A stretch of DNA of 64,000 nucleotides from an uncultured Roseobacter sp. Lineage in GTDB: Bacteria > Pseudomonadota > Alphaproteobacteria > Rhodobacterales > Rhodobacteraceae. The notes under the pieces were generated by a model. That model saw only the letters and a list, made by a program, of their open reading frames with translations, made no database searches and was not told the DNA's origin. Positions within the stretch are counted from its first letter, which is position 1. Every line of letters begins with the position of its first letter. Shown here piece after piece: positions 36,661 to 44,896 of this stretch. The translations under genes and the position numbers were made by a program. The stretch covers positions 124,001 through 188,000 of the forward strand of contig NZ_CANLYL010000005.1 of NCBI RefSeq assembly GCF_947495275.1, read 5' to 3'.

Positions 36661-37881
36661 CTATTCGGCGGGCAACCGCGCCTCGATGCGCCCCATGTAG
36701 CGCATCAGCGCAAATGCCAGCAGCGCGAGGGCGAAAATCGCACCGATGAGCGGGCGGACGGTGCCGTCAAAGAGCAAACCGATGGGAGAGGCGATGGCCG
36801 CTGCCAGAACCGTCGAGACCGAGCCGATCACACTGGCCGCCATGCCTGCGATATGCCCCATGGGTTCCAGCGCAATCGCGTTGAGATTGCCGATGGTCAA
36901 GCCGGCCTGAAAGAACACATAGGCCTGCCAGATGGCAAATATGGCGAAAGTACTGGTGCCATAGGTTTCATTGTGGATCAGCACGGTAGCCGACAGCACG
37001 ATCTGAACTGCAAGCGCCATGGTAATCAGGCGCCGCATCCCCAGACGCCCGACCAGCATCGCATTGAGAAAACTCGCGATAGCCGACACCAGCGCGATGC
37101 CGCCAAACCAGAAATGAAAAGTGTCCTGTTTGTCATAGACATGCTCATAGATGGGCTGGATCAGCATCAGGACGGTGAACAGCATGGCCATGCAAAGGGT
37201 TTGAACAAAGATCGACAGGCGGACCACGGGATGGGCAAACATCTCGCGCACCGCCGCCATCAGCAGCCGCGGTTTCAGCGGGCGACGGTTTTCGCGAGCC
37301 AGGGTTTCAGGCAGGCGCAATCCCAGCCAAAGCACCGACAGAACGGAGAAAACGATGAAGGCCAGAAAGATGCCGCGCCAACCGTTTGTCATGATGATCA
37401 CATAGCCGAGCGTCGGGGCAAACCCGGGGACCAGCGTGAAGATCATCATCACGATGGAGACGATCTTGGCCATTTCCCGGCCCGAGAAAAGATCGCGGAT
37501 CACCGCAATGGAGACGACACGCGGACCCGCGGCGCCGAGGCCCTGAAGGATGCGGGCGGCAAGCACGATTTCAAATGTAGAACTGGCCCAGGCGATGGCA
37601 GAAGCGGTGATGTAAAGCGCCGCCCCGCAGACCATCACACGCTTGCGTCCGAAAGCATCCGACAGCGGACCGGTGAAAAACGTGCCAATTCCCATGCCCA
37701 GCACAAAAGCCGTCATGATCAGAGGGGCGCGTGTCGGATCTTGCGGTGTGAGTTCATCGGCAATTTCGGGAAGGGCGGGTAGCATCGCATCAATTGAAAA
37801 CGCAATGGTGGCAAACATCATCGCCATCAGGGCAATAAATTCAACCCGCCCCATGGCGGGCTGTGAAACTGGTTGCGACAC
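36661..37881 (-). CDS. Bcr/CflA-type multidrug efflux MFS transporter
   Basis: A 406-residue twelve-helix transporter. Early features include SIDAMLPALPEIA and the loop FFTGPLSDAFGRKRVM, which is the MFS motif A, then RILQGLGAAGPRVVSIAVIRDLF typical of the Bcr/CflA (drug:H+ antiporter 1) group. I chose GTG at 37881 because GGGAG lies 8 bases before it; the frame is open further upstream but less family-like. Substrates are unknown. It is convergent with mfd. Confidence 0.87.
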   Translation of the reverse strand: MSQPVSQPAMGRVEFIALMAMMFATIAFSIDAMLPALPEIADELTPQDPTRAPLIMTAFVLGMGIGTFFTGPLSDAFGRKRVMVCGAALYITASAIAWASSTFEIVLAARILQGLGAAGPRVVSIAVIRDLFSGREMAKIVSIVMMIFTLVPGFAPTLGYVIIMTNGWRGIFLAFIVFSVLSVLWLGLRLPETLARENRRPLKPRLLMAAVREMFAHPVVRLSIFVQTLCMAMLFTVLMLIQPIYEHVYDKQDTFHFWFGGIALVSAIASFLNAMLVGRLGMRRLITMALAVQIVLSATVLIHNETYGTSTFAIFAIWQAYVFFQAGLTIGNLNAIALEPMGHIAGMAASVIGSVSTVLAAAIASPIGLLFDGTVRPLIGAIFALALLAFALMRYMGRIEARLPAE

Positions 37882-38001
37882 AAAAATACTCCCGAGCGAG
37901 CATCGCGTAATAATCGACGTTCGGCCCATCCGGTGTAACCCAGAGTTGTAGAGGGGGCAACGCCACATTTTCACACATCCGTGCGTGCGATGCCGCAGAG
38001 G

Positions 38002-38643
38002 TCACGCGGTGGCGGTAAGTTCCGCGATGACTTTATCCCAAAGCTCGGGCGGCTGTGCGCCCGGCACCGCGTGCTTGCCGGCAACGATGAAGGTTGGCAC
38101 GGAATTCACGCCCATGGATCGGCTGTGCGCGTCGCGCTCTGAGATGTCCTTTTCGTCTGAATCCGATTGCAACAGCTTGCGCACAACGGCGGCATCCATT
38201 TCGATGCCATCGGCAATATCGGCCAGAACGTCGTGATCCCCAATATCGCGGGCCTGGACGAAATAGGCCTCAAAGAGGGCTGCAACCGCTGCGGTCTGGC
38301 GTCCCTCAATCCCCGCCCAATGGATCAATCGGTGGGCGTCGAGTGTGTTGGGCGTGCGCTTCATGCCTTCGAAATCTATCTTGAGACCGGCGGCCTCGGC
38401 ATGCTCAACCACGGGCGCATAGGCGCGCACGGCCCCTTCCTTGCCGCCGAATTTGCCTTCGAGATAGGCCCGCCGGTCCATGCCAGCGCGGGGCATGTCG
38501 GGATTGAGCTGAAACGGATGCCATTCGATCTGGAACGGATGGCCGGGGTGGCCGGCCAGTGCCTTGTCCAGATGGGTCTTGCCGATGTAGCACCAGGGGC
38601 AGATCGGGTCTGACATAATGTCGAGCTTGATAGGATCAGTCAT
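38002..38643 (-). CDS. DsbA-family oxidoreductase (FrnE / HCCA-isomerase type)
   Basis: A 213-residue thioredoxin-fold protein with the active site CPWC at 15-18 (SDPICPWCYIGK). It belongs to the FrnE/2-hydroxychromene-2-carboxylate isomerase branch, with no signal peptide, so it is cytoplasmic. FrnE itself has been linked to disulfide isomerase activity and stress survival. ATG at 38643 overlaps the last 8 bases of the acyl-CoA ligase gene, so the two are probably translated together. Confidence 0.87.
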   Translation of the reverse strand: MTDPIKLDIMSDPICPWCYIGKTHLDKALAGHPGHPFQIEWHPFQLNPDMPRAGMDRRAYLEGKFGGKEGAVRAYAPVVEHAEAAGLKIDFEGMKRTPNTLDAHRLIHWAGIEGRQTAAVAALFEAYFVQARDIGDHDVLADIADGIEMDAAVVRKLLQSDSDEKDISERDAHSRSMGVNSVPTFIVAGKHAVPGAQPPELWDKVIAELTATA

Positions 38644-40153
38644 TTTGGGCCTCAAAACCGGCCCGCAATGCACGCCGCAGTATTTTGCCGTTTGGCCCCA
38701 TGGGCAACTCGGGCAGGTGGATATAGAGACGCGGCTGTTTGTACCGCGCCAGCTTGTCAGACACATAGGTGTGCAAGCGCTGATCGTCCAGTGCATGCGG
38801 CGCGGTATAAAACGCGGCGATCACGCGGGTGTCCTGTTTGATCTGCACATCGGTCACCGCAACCGCCCGGATGCCGGGGCAGGTTCCAAGGATTGTTTCC
38901 ACTTCGATGGGGGAGACCCGGTAGCCGCCCGCATTCATCATATCGTCATTGCGCCCCAGGTAGGTGATCTGCCCCTCCGGTGACATGACACCTTGATCGC
39001 CGGTCAGAAACCACTCTCCCTGCATCCTGGCCGCTGTTTCCTCGGGTGCATTGAGGTAGCCCAGCATCAATCCGGGATCCGAACGGTGAATGGCAATGGT
39101 GCCTTCCCGACCAACCGCGACTGGTCCCTCGCTGCCTATCAGGGCGACCCGGCGACCCGGTTGCGGGCGTCCCAGTGCGCCGGGGGCTGCGGAACGCCCC
39201 GGCGCGCCGGAAATGAAAGTCGAGCATTCGGACATGCCGTAGGCTTCAAAGAGCGGCGCTCCCGAAAGGGCTGTCCAGCGCGCCGCCAGATGGGAGGACA
39301 GTTTTTCACCGGCGCTCAGCCCGTGTCGAAGATCAGGGGATTGGATTGGCGTGTCATCCTTGAGCATCTGGCGGTAGACCCCCGGGGCCGCGGCAAAGAT
39401 CGTGGCGGCATGACGGCGCATCAGGTCCGGTAGCTCCGTGACCGGTGTTCCGGCGGCGGGGATGAGGGCGGTGGCACCAACTGTCCAAGGGTCCATCAAG
39501 CCGGTGCCCAATGTATAGGTCCAGTTGAAGGCCCCCGCATGCATCACCCGGTCCTGCGTGGTCAGACCGTACCAGCCGTCAAACATCATGCGTCTTGCCC
39601 AGATCGCCCGATGCGCGTGCGCCACAGCACGGGGCTGCCCGGAAGTGCCCGATGTATAGATGATATACCCCAGCCTGTCCGGATCGCCCATGTCCCAAGG
39701 CGCAGGCGGCAGGGTGCGGAAGGATCGCAACCGGTCGAGGTCAATTAGCTTTGGATGCTCCGGGCAAGCAATGGCGTCCTCCCGAAGAATTGCGGCGGGG
39801 CGCATCTGCGCAACGATGCCAACCACTTCGCTTTCAGTCAGGGCCGCAGAGGTCGGGATCGGCACCAAGCCGACGGCCAGAGCCGCCAGATAGGCGATGG
39901 GAAAATCAACCGAGTTTCCGAGCCGCATCAGCAGCCTGTCGCCGGGGGTCAGCCCCTGATCCAGCAAACCTGTGGCCGTTCCCAGAACCGCCGCCAGCAA
40001 TTGCGCATAGCGCCACCTCTGCGTGCTGTCCTTGCCGACCAGAAGCAGCGCGTCTTTATCAGGGAGGTGCTCGGCGCGCGCCAATACATAGGCTGCCATA
40101 TTGAAAGGCGCAGGGCAGGGCGGCGCCGCCCCTTCTTCAAAGAGTGATAACAT
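38636..40153 (-). CDS. AMP-dependent acyl-CoA synthetase (benzoate-CoA-ligase-like)
   Basis: A 505-residue adenylate-forming ligase. The P-loop YTSGTSGQPRAVAH lies at about 167-180, EAYGMSECS is motif A5, FLTGDQG and YLGRNDDMMNAGGYRVSP are motifs A7-A8, and the late lysine region reads MGPNGKILRRAL. Overall layout (short, with GAFNWTYTLGTGLMDPW) recalls the benzoate or aryl-CoA ligase group, but the acyl substrate is open. It diverges from the XRE-cupin regulator over 64 bases, so that regulator may control it. Confidence 0.88.
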   Translation of the reverse strand: MLSLFEEGAAPPCPAPFNMAAYVLARAEHLPDKDALLLVGKDSTQRWRYAQLLAAVLGTATGLLDQGLTPGDRLLMRLGNSVDFPIAYLAALAVGLVPIPTSAALTESEVVGIVAQMRPAAILREDAIACPEHPKLIDLDRLRSFRTLPPAPWDMGDPDRLGYIIYTSGTSGQPRAVAHAHRAIWARRMMFDGWYGLTTQDRVMHAGAFNWTYTLGTGLMDPWTVGATALIPAAGTPVTELPDLMRRHAATIFAAAPGVYRQMLKDDTPIQSPDLRHGLSAGEKLSSHLAARWTALSGAPLFEAYGMSECSTFISGAPGRSAAPGALGRPQPGRRVALIGSEGPVAVGREGTIAIHRSDPGLMLGYLNAPEETAARMQGEWFLTGDQGVMSPEGQITYLGRNDDMMNAGGYRVSPIEVETILGTCPGIRAVAVTDVQIKQDTRVIAAFYTAPHALDDQRLHTYVSDKLARYKQPRLYIHLPELPMGPNGKILRRALRAGFEAQND

Positions 40154-40182
40154 ATCAGGGTGCTAGCTTGGCCTCCGCCGCG

Positions 40183-40211
40183 TTGCAAGCGCTGTCGCGA
40201 GGCCTTATAGC
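40183..40211 (+). promoter_or_regulatory. Candidate housekeeping promoter, leaderless for the XRE-cupin gene
   Basis: TTGCAA (-35, four of six) and TATAGC (-10, four of six) stand exactly 17 bases apart. The expected transcription start, six to seven bases past the -10, falls on the ATG at 40218, and there is no ribosome site in front of it. The mRNA would therefore be leaderless. Confidence 0.45.
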
Positions 40212-40217
40212 TGCGCC

Positions 40218-40838
40218 ATGAGTGCTGACCCCAAAACCCTGATCCAGATCGCCCGACAGGGCGGAAATGACGAAAACGGCGCGCCGGTGGACCTTGGTCA
40301 ACGCGTGCGCGAGTTGCGAAAGGCCCGGGACTGGACGCTTGAGCAGGCCGCAGGTCAGGCCGGTCTTGCGCGCTCCACCTTGAGCAAGATCGAAAACGGA
40401 CAGATGTCGCCCACATATGACGCGCTGAAAAAGCTGGCTGTGGGCCTTGAGATTTCCATTCCACAGCTTTTCACGCCGCCTCGGGCCGGGCAGGTCAACG
40501 GCCGCCTTGCCGTCACCAAATCCGGGCAGGGGACGGCCCAGGCAACGGTGACTTATGAACACGAGCTTCTGGCTGAAACCCTGACCAAGAAACAAATGCT
40601 GCCGTACCGCGCCCGTGTGCGCGCCCGTCGCATGGAAGAATTCGACGGCTGGGTGCGTCACGACGGCGAAGAATTTCTCTACGTACTGACCGGTGTCATT
40701 CGCCTTTTCACGGAATTCTACGAACCCATCGAAATGCGCCGTGGCGACAGCGCCTATTACGACGGAACAATGGGCCACAATATCGTGTCGGTCAGCGAAG
40801 AGGATGCCAATATTCTCTGGGTGACCTCGCTGACCTGA
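40218..40838 (+). CDS. XRE-family regulator with C-terminal cupin domain
   Basis: A 206-residue transcription factor. The Cro/CI-type helix-turn-helix spans about 27-85 (LGQRVRELRKARDWTLEQAAGQAGLARSTLSKIENG), followed by a small-molecule-binding cupin (about 120-200; EEFLYVLTGVIRLFTE, MRRGDSAYYDGTMGHNI). Such HTH-cupin proteins usually sense metabolites of neighbouring catabolic genes; here the adjacent divergent gene is the acyl-CoA ligase. It converges on the YejA-type gene. Confidence 0.9.
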   Translation: MSADPKTLIQIARQGGNDENGAPVDLGQRVRELRKARDWTLEQAAGQAGLARSTLSKIENGQMSPTYDALKKLAVGLEISIPQLFTPPRAGQVNGRLAVTKSGQGTAQATVTYEHELLAETLTKKQMLPYRARVRARRMEEFDGWVRHDGEEFLYVLTGVIRLFTEFYEPIEMRRGDSAYYDGTMGHNIVSVSEEDANILWVTSLT

Positions 40839-40853
40839 CACACCGCAGGCGGG

Positions 40854-42671
40854 TCACGACGGATCGTACCACCAGACCTCAGGCATGTAGCTCGGCCCGT
40901 CTCCGTAAATGGGCAGGGTGTCGGAGAATTTCATTTCCTTGACGTGGGCAATCCGGCCTTCGGTGAATTGCCAGAACGGAATGACATAGCGCCCGGCGGT
41001 CAGCAGCCGGTCAAGAGCGCGCACGGCTGCCACGAATTCATCCTGACCGCGGGCAGAGAGCATCCGGTTGATCATCGCATCAACGGCTGGTGAGGCCACG
41101 CCCATCCAGTTGCGCGACCCAGGCTGGTCTGCCGCTTCCGAACCCCAGTAAAACCGTTGCTCATTGCCCGGTGACAGCGACAGCGCGCGCCGATAGGTGG
41201 TCATGTCAAAATCAAACGCATTGGTGCGGGCGGTATATTGGGCACTGTCGGTCGTTTCGATTGCGACATTCATTCCCAACCTTTTCAGGGCAGAGACATA
41301 AAGATCAGCAATAGCGATATTCTCGCTGCTGTTCTGTGCCAGCAGGATGGTGAAGGACAATATCTCGCCGGAGTCGTTGCGCATCTGACCGTCCTGTGCC
41401 GTCCATCCGGCTTCTTCCAGCAGGGACATCGCCCGCCGGATGCCCTTGCGGTTACGGGCGGAGCCGTCGGAGACCGGCAATGCATATCCCTCAAGGGTGC
41501 CGGGCGGGATCGTGTCGGCAAAATCCGCCAGCAGATCGGCCACCTGACCCTGTGCTGCACCGGGCATCATCGCGAGGCTGGAATTGGAGAAATATGAGGT
41601 GATGCGCGGTTGCGCCCCGCCGGTCAGCGTATCGTTGATGAATTCGAAATTGAACGCCTGAATCATGGCCTCGCGCACGCGCCAGTCATCAAATGGTGGT
41701 TTGCGGGTATTCATGACAAAGCCGGTCATACCAGAGGGTTTTTGATGCGGGATTTCCGATTTCACGATCTCACCACGCGAAATTGCCGGAAAATCATACT
41801 GGGTGGCCCATTTTTCCGCATTGAACTCGCGCAGCGCTGAAATATCCCCGCCCTTGAAAGCTTCGAAGAGCACGGAAGCATCGCCATAAAAATCCAGCTT
41901 GATGCTGTCAAAATTGTGGGTGCCTTTGCGAAACGGCACATCCATCCCCCAATACTCCGGGTTGCGCGTCAATTCTACGAAGCGACCGGCTTCATAGCCG
42001 GAAATCACGTAAGGCCCGGTACCCATCGGAAAATCTGCCAACGGTGCATTGGCGAAATCCCTGCCTTCCCATTGCGCGCGGCTGAGAATGGGGCGCATGC
42101 CCGCCAGCAGGGCCAATTCCCGATTGTCGGTATTGAAGGTGATGCGCAGGGATCTTGGGCCGGTTTGCTGGATGGCGTCGATCTGGGCCGCGAGGCTGTG
42201 GTAGCGTGGGTGGCCCTCGGTGCCAAGAAGTTCATAAGAGAACAGAACATCCTCCATGGTGACCGGCGAGCCGTCCGAGAACATGGCGTTTTCCCGCAGG
42301 GTGAATTCCACCCAGGACCGGTCATCGGGGACCTCGACCGATTCGGCCAAAAGACCATAAAGCGTGAAGGGTTCGTCCCAGGACCTGCCCATCAGACTCT
42401 CGTGGGTGAAGAAGCGCAATTGCCATGGAACTGTACCTTTGCGCACAAACGGATTGAGGCTGTCGAACCCACCTGTGTTCCCCAAGGTAATGCGACCGCC
42501 CTTGGGTGCATCGGCGCGCGCATATGGCAGAGACACAAAATCGGGTGGCAAGGCTGGCGTGCCATACATAGATATCCCGTGCGTTGGCTCGGCACTGGCC
42601 TCAGACAGCCAGAGAATCGCTGCGCACACGGCGAAAATCCGCTTGGTGGCGCGGAAATAAACAGTGTTCAT
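40854..42671 (-). CDS. YejA-type extracellular solute-binding protein (family 5)
   Basis: A 605-residue periplasmic binding protein for a peptide-type ABC importer. A signal peptide (about 1-27, ending near SEASAE) precedes GISMYGTPALPPDFVSLPYA and APKGG, which are typical of the YejA branch that imports microcin C or oligopeptides. FMGTGPYVI-like and DWRVREAMIQAFNFEF stretches are family blocks. No permease or ATPase genes are adjacent, so it is an orphan that must share a transporter. The ribosome site GGAGA can pair with TCTCC just before the ATG. Confidence 0.88.
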   Translation of the reverse strand: MNTVYFRATKRIFAVCAAILWLSEASAEPTHGISMYGTPALPPDFVSLPYARADAPKGGRITLGNTGGFDSLNPFVRKGTVPWQLRFFTHESLMGRSWDEPFTLYGLLAESVEVPDDRSWVEFTLRENAMFSDGSPVTMEDVLFSYELLGTEGHPRYHSLAAQIDAIQQTGPRSLRITFNTDNRELALLAGMRPILSRAQWEGRDFANAPLADFPMGTGPYVISGYEAGRFVELTRNPEYWGMDVPFRKGTHNFDSIKLDFYGDASVLFEAFKGGDISALREFNAEKWATQYDFPAISRGEIVKSEIPHQKPSGMTGFVMNTRKPPFDDWRVREAMIQAFNFEFINDTLTGGAQPRITSYFSNSSLAMMPGAAQGQVADLLADFADTIPPGTLEGYALPVSDGSARNRKGIRRAMSLLEEAGWTAQDGQMRNDSGEILSFTILLAQNSSENIAIADLYVSALKRLGMNVAIETTDSAQYTARTNAFDFDMTTYRRALSLSPGNEQRFYWGSEAADQPGSRNWMGVASPAVDAMINRMLSARGQDEFVAAVRALDRLLTAGRYVIPFWQFTEGRIAHVKEMKFSDTLPIYGDGPSYMPEVWWYDPS

Positions 42672-42674
42672 TTT

Positions 42675-42687
42675 GGAGACAATCTCC
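42675..42687 (-). promoter_or_regulatory. Mini-hairpin covering the ribosome site of the YejA-type gene
   Basis: On the reverse strand the ribosome site GGAGA, the loop TTG and TCTCC form a 5-bp hairpin ending 4 bases before the ATG. It could reduce translation until opened, or simply be a chance palindrome. Confidence 0.3.
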
Positions 42688-42750
42688 TGCTGCCCTTGTT
42701 TTCTTGGACCTCAGCCTACCGAGGTATTTCCGTCTTATCAAACTTTTAGC

Positions 42751-42779
42751 TTGGCCTGTGGCGCTAGATTGCTTATAAC
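42751..42779 (+). promoter_or_regulatory. Candidate housekeeping promoter with no annotated gene behind it
   Basis: TTGGCC (-35, four of six) and TATAAC (-10, five of six) with a 17-base spacer. It points toward a hairpin and intrinsic terminator 55-80 bases downstream, and away from the YejA-type gene. Confidence 0.5.
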
Positions 42780-42785
42780 AAGGTC

Positions 42786-42861
42786 ACTGCTCGATAGGTT
42801 TCTTGCCTGTATGAAACCTGCCTCAATAACTTAACGCCTGCCTTGTGCAGGCGTTTTTTTT
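42786..42861 (+). ncRNA. Candidate small RNA (or attenuator leader of bdhA)
   Basis: About 75 bases lie between a plausible promoter (42751-42779) and a perfect intrinsic terminator (42835-42861). Inside is a second hairpin, AGGTTTC (42796-42802) with GAAACCT (42813-42819). This layout is what an Hfq-dependent small RNA looks like. Alternatively it is a leader: a seven-codon frame (MKPASIT, 42811-42834) ends right at the terminator, and CCTGC at 42818-42822 could compete for the terminator's 3' arm GCAGG. No known family was recognised. The stretch 42862-43012 holds only the bdhA leader. Confidence 0.45.
42835..42861 (+). terminator. Strong Rho-independent terminator with no gene upstream
   Basis: CGCCTGC and GCAGGCG pair perfectly over CTTGT and are followed by eight T. 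On the forward strand no protein gene precedes it: the nearest upstream gene is on the other strand and starts at 42671. In reverse orientation there is no T run. Confidence 0.9.
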
Positions 42862-43012
42862 GTGCCCGTGGAATTTGATGAATTGATCTGCGTGAGGTGG
42901 AGTACCTCCGCTTTGTGATCAACCATGGGTTAATTGGGCGTTTTCTTTGCAGTCGCAGCACGTCATTATGCATGCAACGCAGCATGGCTGGCACCGGGAA
43001 AAGGAAACACAG

Positions 43013-43798
43013 ATGGCATTTGAAATTTCACTGGCGGGCAAAACCGCCATCATTACGGGGTCGAACTCGGGTATTGGTCTCGGCATTGCCTGGGAACTCG
43101 CACGTGCTGGTGCCGATATCGTCCTGAACTCTTTTACCGATAATACAGACGATCACGCGCTGGCGGCGGAGATGGCCAAATCCGCCGGGGTCAAGGTCCA
43201 GTACATTCAGGCCGATATGTCCAAAGGCGATCAGTGTCGGCATCTGATCGCGCAGGCGGGGCGTTGTGACATTCTGATCAATAACGCGGGCATTCAGCAT
43301 GTGGCCCCGATCCCCGATTTTCCGGTCGAAAAATGGGATGCCATCATTGCGATCAATATGTCTTCGGCCTTTCACACCACCGCTGCCGCTTTGCCGATGA
43401 TGCGCGCGGCTGGCTGGGGGCGTGTGATCAACATCGCTTCGGCCCATGGGCTGACGGCCTCGCCCTTCAAATCCGCCTATATTGCCGCCAAACACGGAGT
43501 GGTCGGGTTGACCAAGACAACGGCGCTGGAAACCGCGCAGGAACCTATTACCGCCAATGCTATCTGTCCGGGTTATGTGCTGACACCCATCGTGGAAAAG
43601 CAGATCCCCGACACGATGAAGGAATACAACATGTCGCGCGAAGAGGTGATCGAGAAGGTCATGCTCACCCGGCAGCCGTCCAAGCAGTTTGCAACCGTCG
43701 AGCAGATGGGTGGCACGGCAACCTTCCTGTGCTCGGATGCGGCGGCCCAGATCACCGGCACCACGATCAGTGTCGATGGTGGCTGGACAGCGCTTTGA
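43013..43798 (+). CDS. bdhA: 3-hydroxybutyrate dehydrogenase
   Basis: Oxidises D-3-hydroxybutyrate to acetoacetate, linking polyhydroxybutyrate or ketone-body use to central metabolism. The 261 residues form a classical short-chain dehydrogenase: GSNSGIG cofactor loop (16-22), NNAG, and the catalytic Ser143, Tyr156 and Lys160 (YIAAK). The ending TGTTISVDGGWTAL is typical of BdhA. ATG at 43013 follows AAGGAAA. The patatin gene starts 55 bases after its stop. A possible attenuator lies 150 bases upstream. Confidence 0.93.
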   Translation: MAFEISLAGKTAIITGSNSGIGLGIAWELARAGADIVLNSFTDNTDDHALAAEMAKSAGVKVQYIQADMSKGDQCRHLIAQAGRCDILINNAGIQHVAPIPDFPVEKWDAIIAINMSSAFHTTAAALPMMRAAGWGRVINIASAHGLTASPFKSAYIAAKHGVVGLTKTTALETAQEPITANAICPGYVLTPIVEKQIPDTMKEYNMSREEVIEKVMLTRQPSKQFATVEQMGGTATFLCSDAAAQITGTTISVDGGWTAL

Positions 43799-43853
43799 TC
43801 TTTCGGGAACAGGCAACGACATCCACAGTCCGGTAACGGGGAAGGCTGCTATC

Positions 43854-44894
43854 ATGGCACGCAAAAAGCGGATCAATCTGGCCCTGCAGGGTGGCGGCGC
43901 GCATGGGGCCTTCACCTGGGGGGTGCTCGACCGGCTGCTGCAGGAGGAAGACATCGAGATTGCCGCAATCTCCGGCACCTCGGCGGGTGCGCTGAACGGG
44001 GCGGCCCTCAAGGCGGGGATGATCGAAGGCGGGCGCGACGGCGCGCGCGCGCGGCTCGACTGGCTCTGGCAGGAAGTGGGCGCGCGCCCTGATCTGAATA
44101 TCCCCGCCTGGATGGTGCCGTTTTCGCTATCGGATTTCAGTCAGGCGCTGGAATATTCCTGGCCGGTGATGACCGCCGATGCGGTCTCGCGGCTGGTTTC
44201 TCCTTACGCATACGGCCCGTTTTACAGCAATCCGCTGCGCGCTATCGTCAAACAGTTCAATTTTGATGCTGTCTGTGAAGAAAGCGGCGAGGGGCCTTGC
44301 CTTTTCATCTGTGCCACGCGTGTGCGCAACGGCAAGGTGCGCGTCTTCAAGGATAGCGAGATCAGCACCGACGCCATTCTCGGCTCTGCCTGTCTGCCCA
44401 CAGTATTTCAGGCGGTCGAGGTCGAAGACGCCGAAACCGGTATGAAGGAAGCCTTCTGGGATGGCGGTTACACCGGCAACCCCGCGCTTTTCCCGCTGTT
44501 TCACCCGAATTTGCCTGACGACATCCTGATCATCAACATCAACCCGCTGGAACGCACCGAACTGCCACGCTCGGCACAGGCCATTCAGAACCGGATCAAC
44601 GAGATCAGTTTTAATTCCTCGCTGCTACGCGAATTGCGGGCCATCGAATTTGTGCAGCGGCTGCTGGATCGCGGGACGCTGTCCACGGATCAGAAAAGCC
44701 GGGTGCTGGTGCATATGATTGCCGATGACGCGCTGATGAACGAACTATCCGTCGCCACCAAACTGGTGCCCACACCCTTCACGCTGTCGCGTCTGAAAGA
44801 GGCGGGTCAGAAGGCCGCCGATGACTTCATCGCGCAGCATAAGAAGGATCTTAACAAGCGCAGTTCGGTCGATCTGGTGGAAATGTTCCAGTAA
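43854..44894 (+). CDS. Patatin-like phospholipase
   Basis: A 346-residue lipid acyl hydrolase of the patatin family. It has the oxyanion loop GGGAHG (13-18), the nucleophile in GTSAG (Ser43) and the catalytic Asp in DGGYTGN (Asp203). No signal or membrane segment is seen. Its place behind bdhA suggests a role near storage-polymer or lipid turnover, and patatin-type proteins are found on polyhydroxyalkanoate granules in some bacteria, but that is inference. It is convergent with DUF502. Confidence 0.9.
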   Translation: MARKKRINLALQGGGAHGAFTWGVLDRLLQEEDIEIAAISGTSAGALNGAALKAGMIEGGRDGARARLDWLWQEVGARPDLNIPAWMVPFSLSDFSQALEYSWPVMTADAVSRLVSPYAYGPFYSNPLRAIVKQFNFDAVCEESGEGPCLFICATRVRNGKVRVFKDSEISTDAILGSACLPTVFQAVEVEDAETGMKEAFWDGGYTGNPALFPLFHPNLPDDILIININPLERTELPRSAQAIQNRINEISFNSSLLRELRAIEFVQRLLDRGTLSTDQKSRVLVHMIADDALMNELSVATKLVPTPFTLSRLKEAGQKAADDFIAQHKKDLNKRSSVDLVEMFQ

Positions 44895-44896
44895 GC

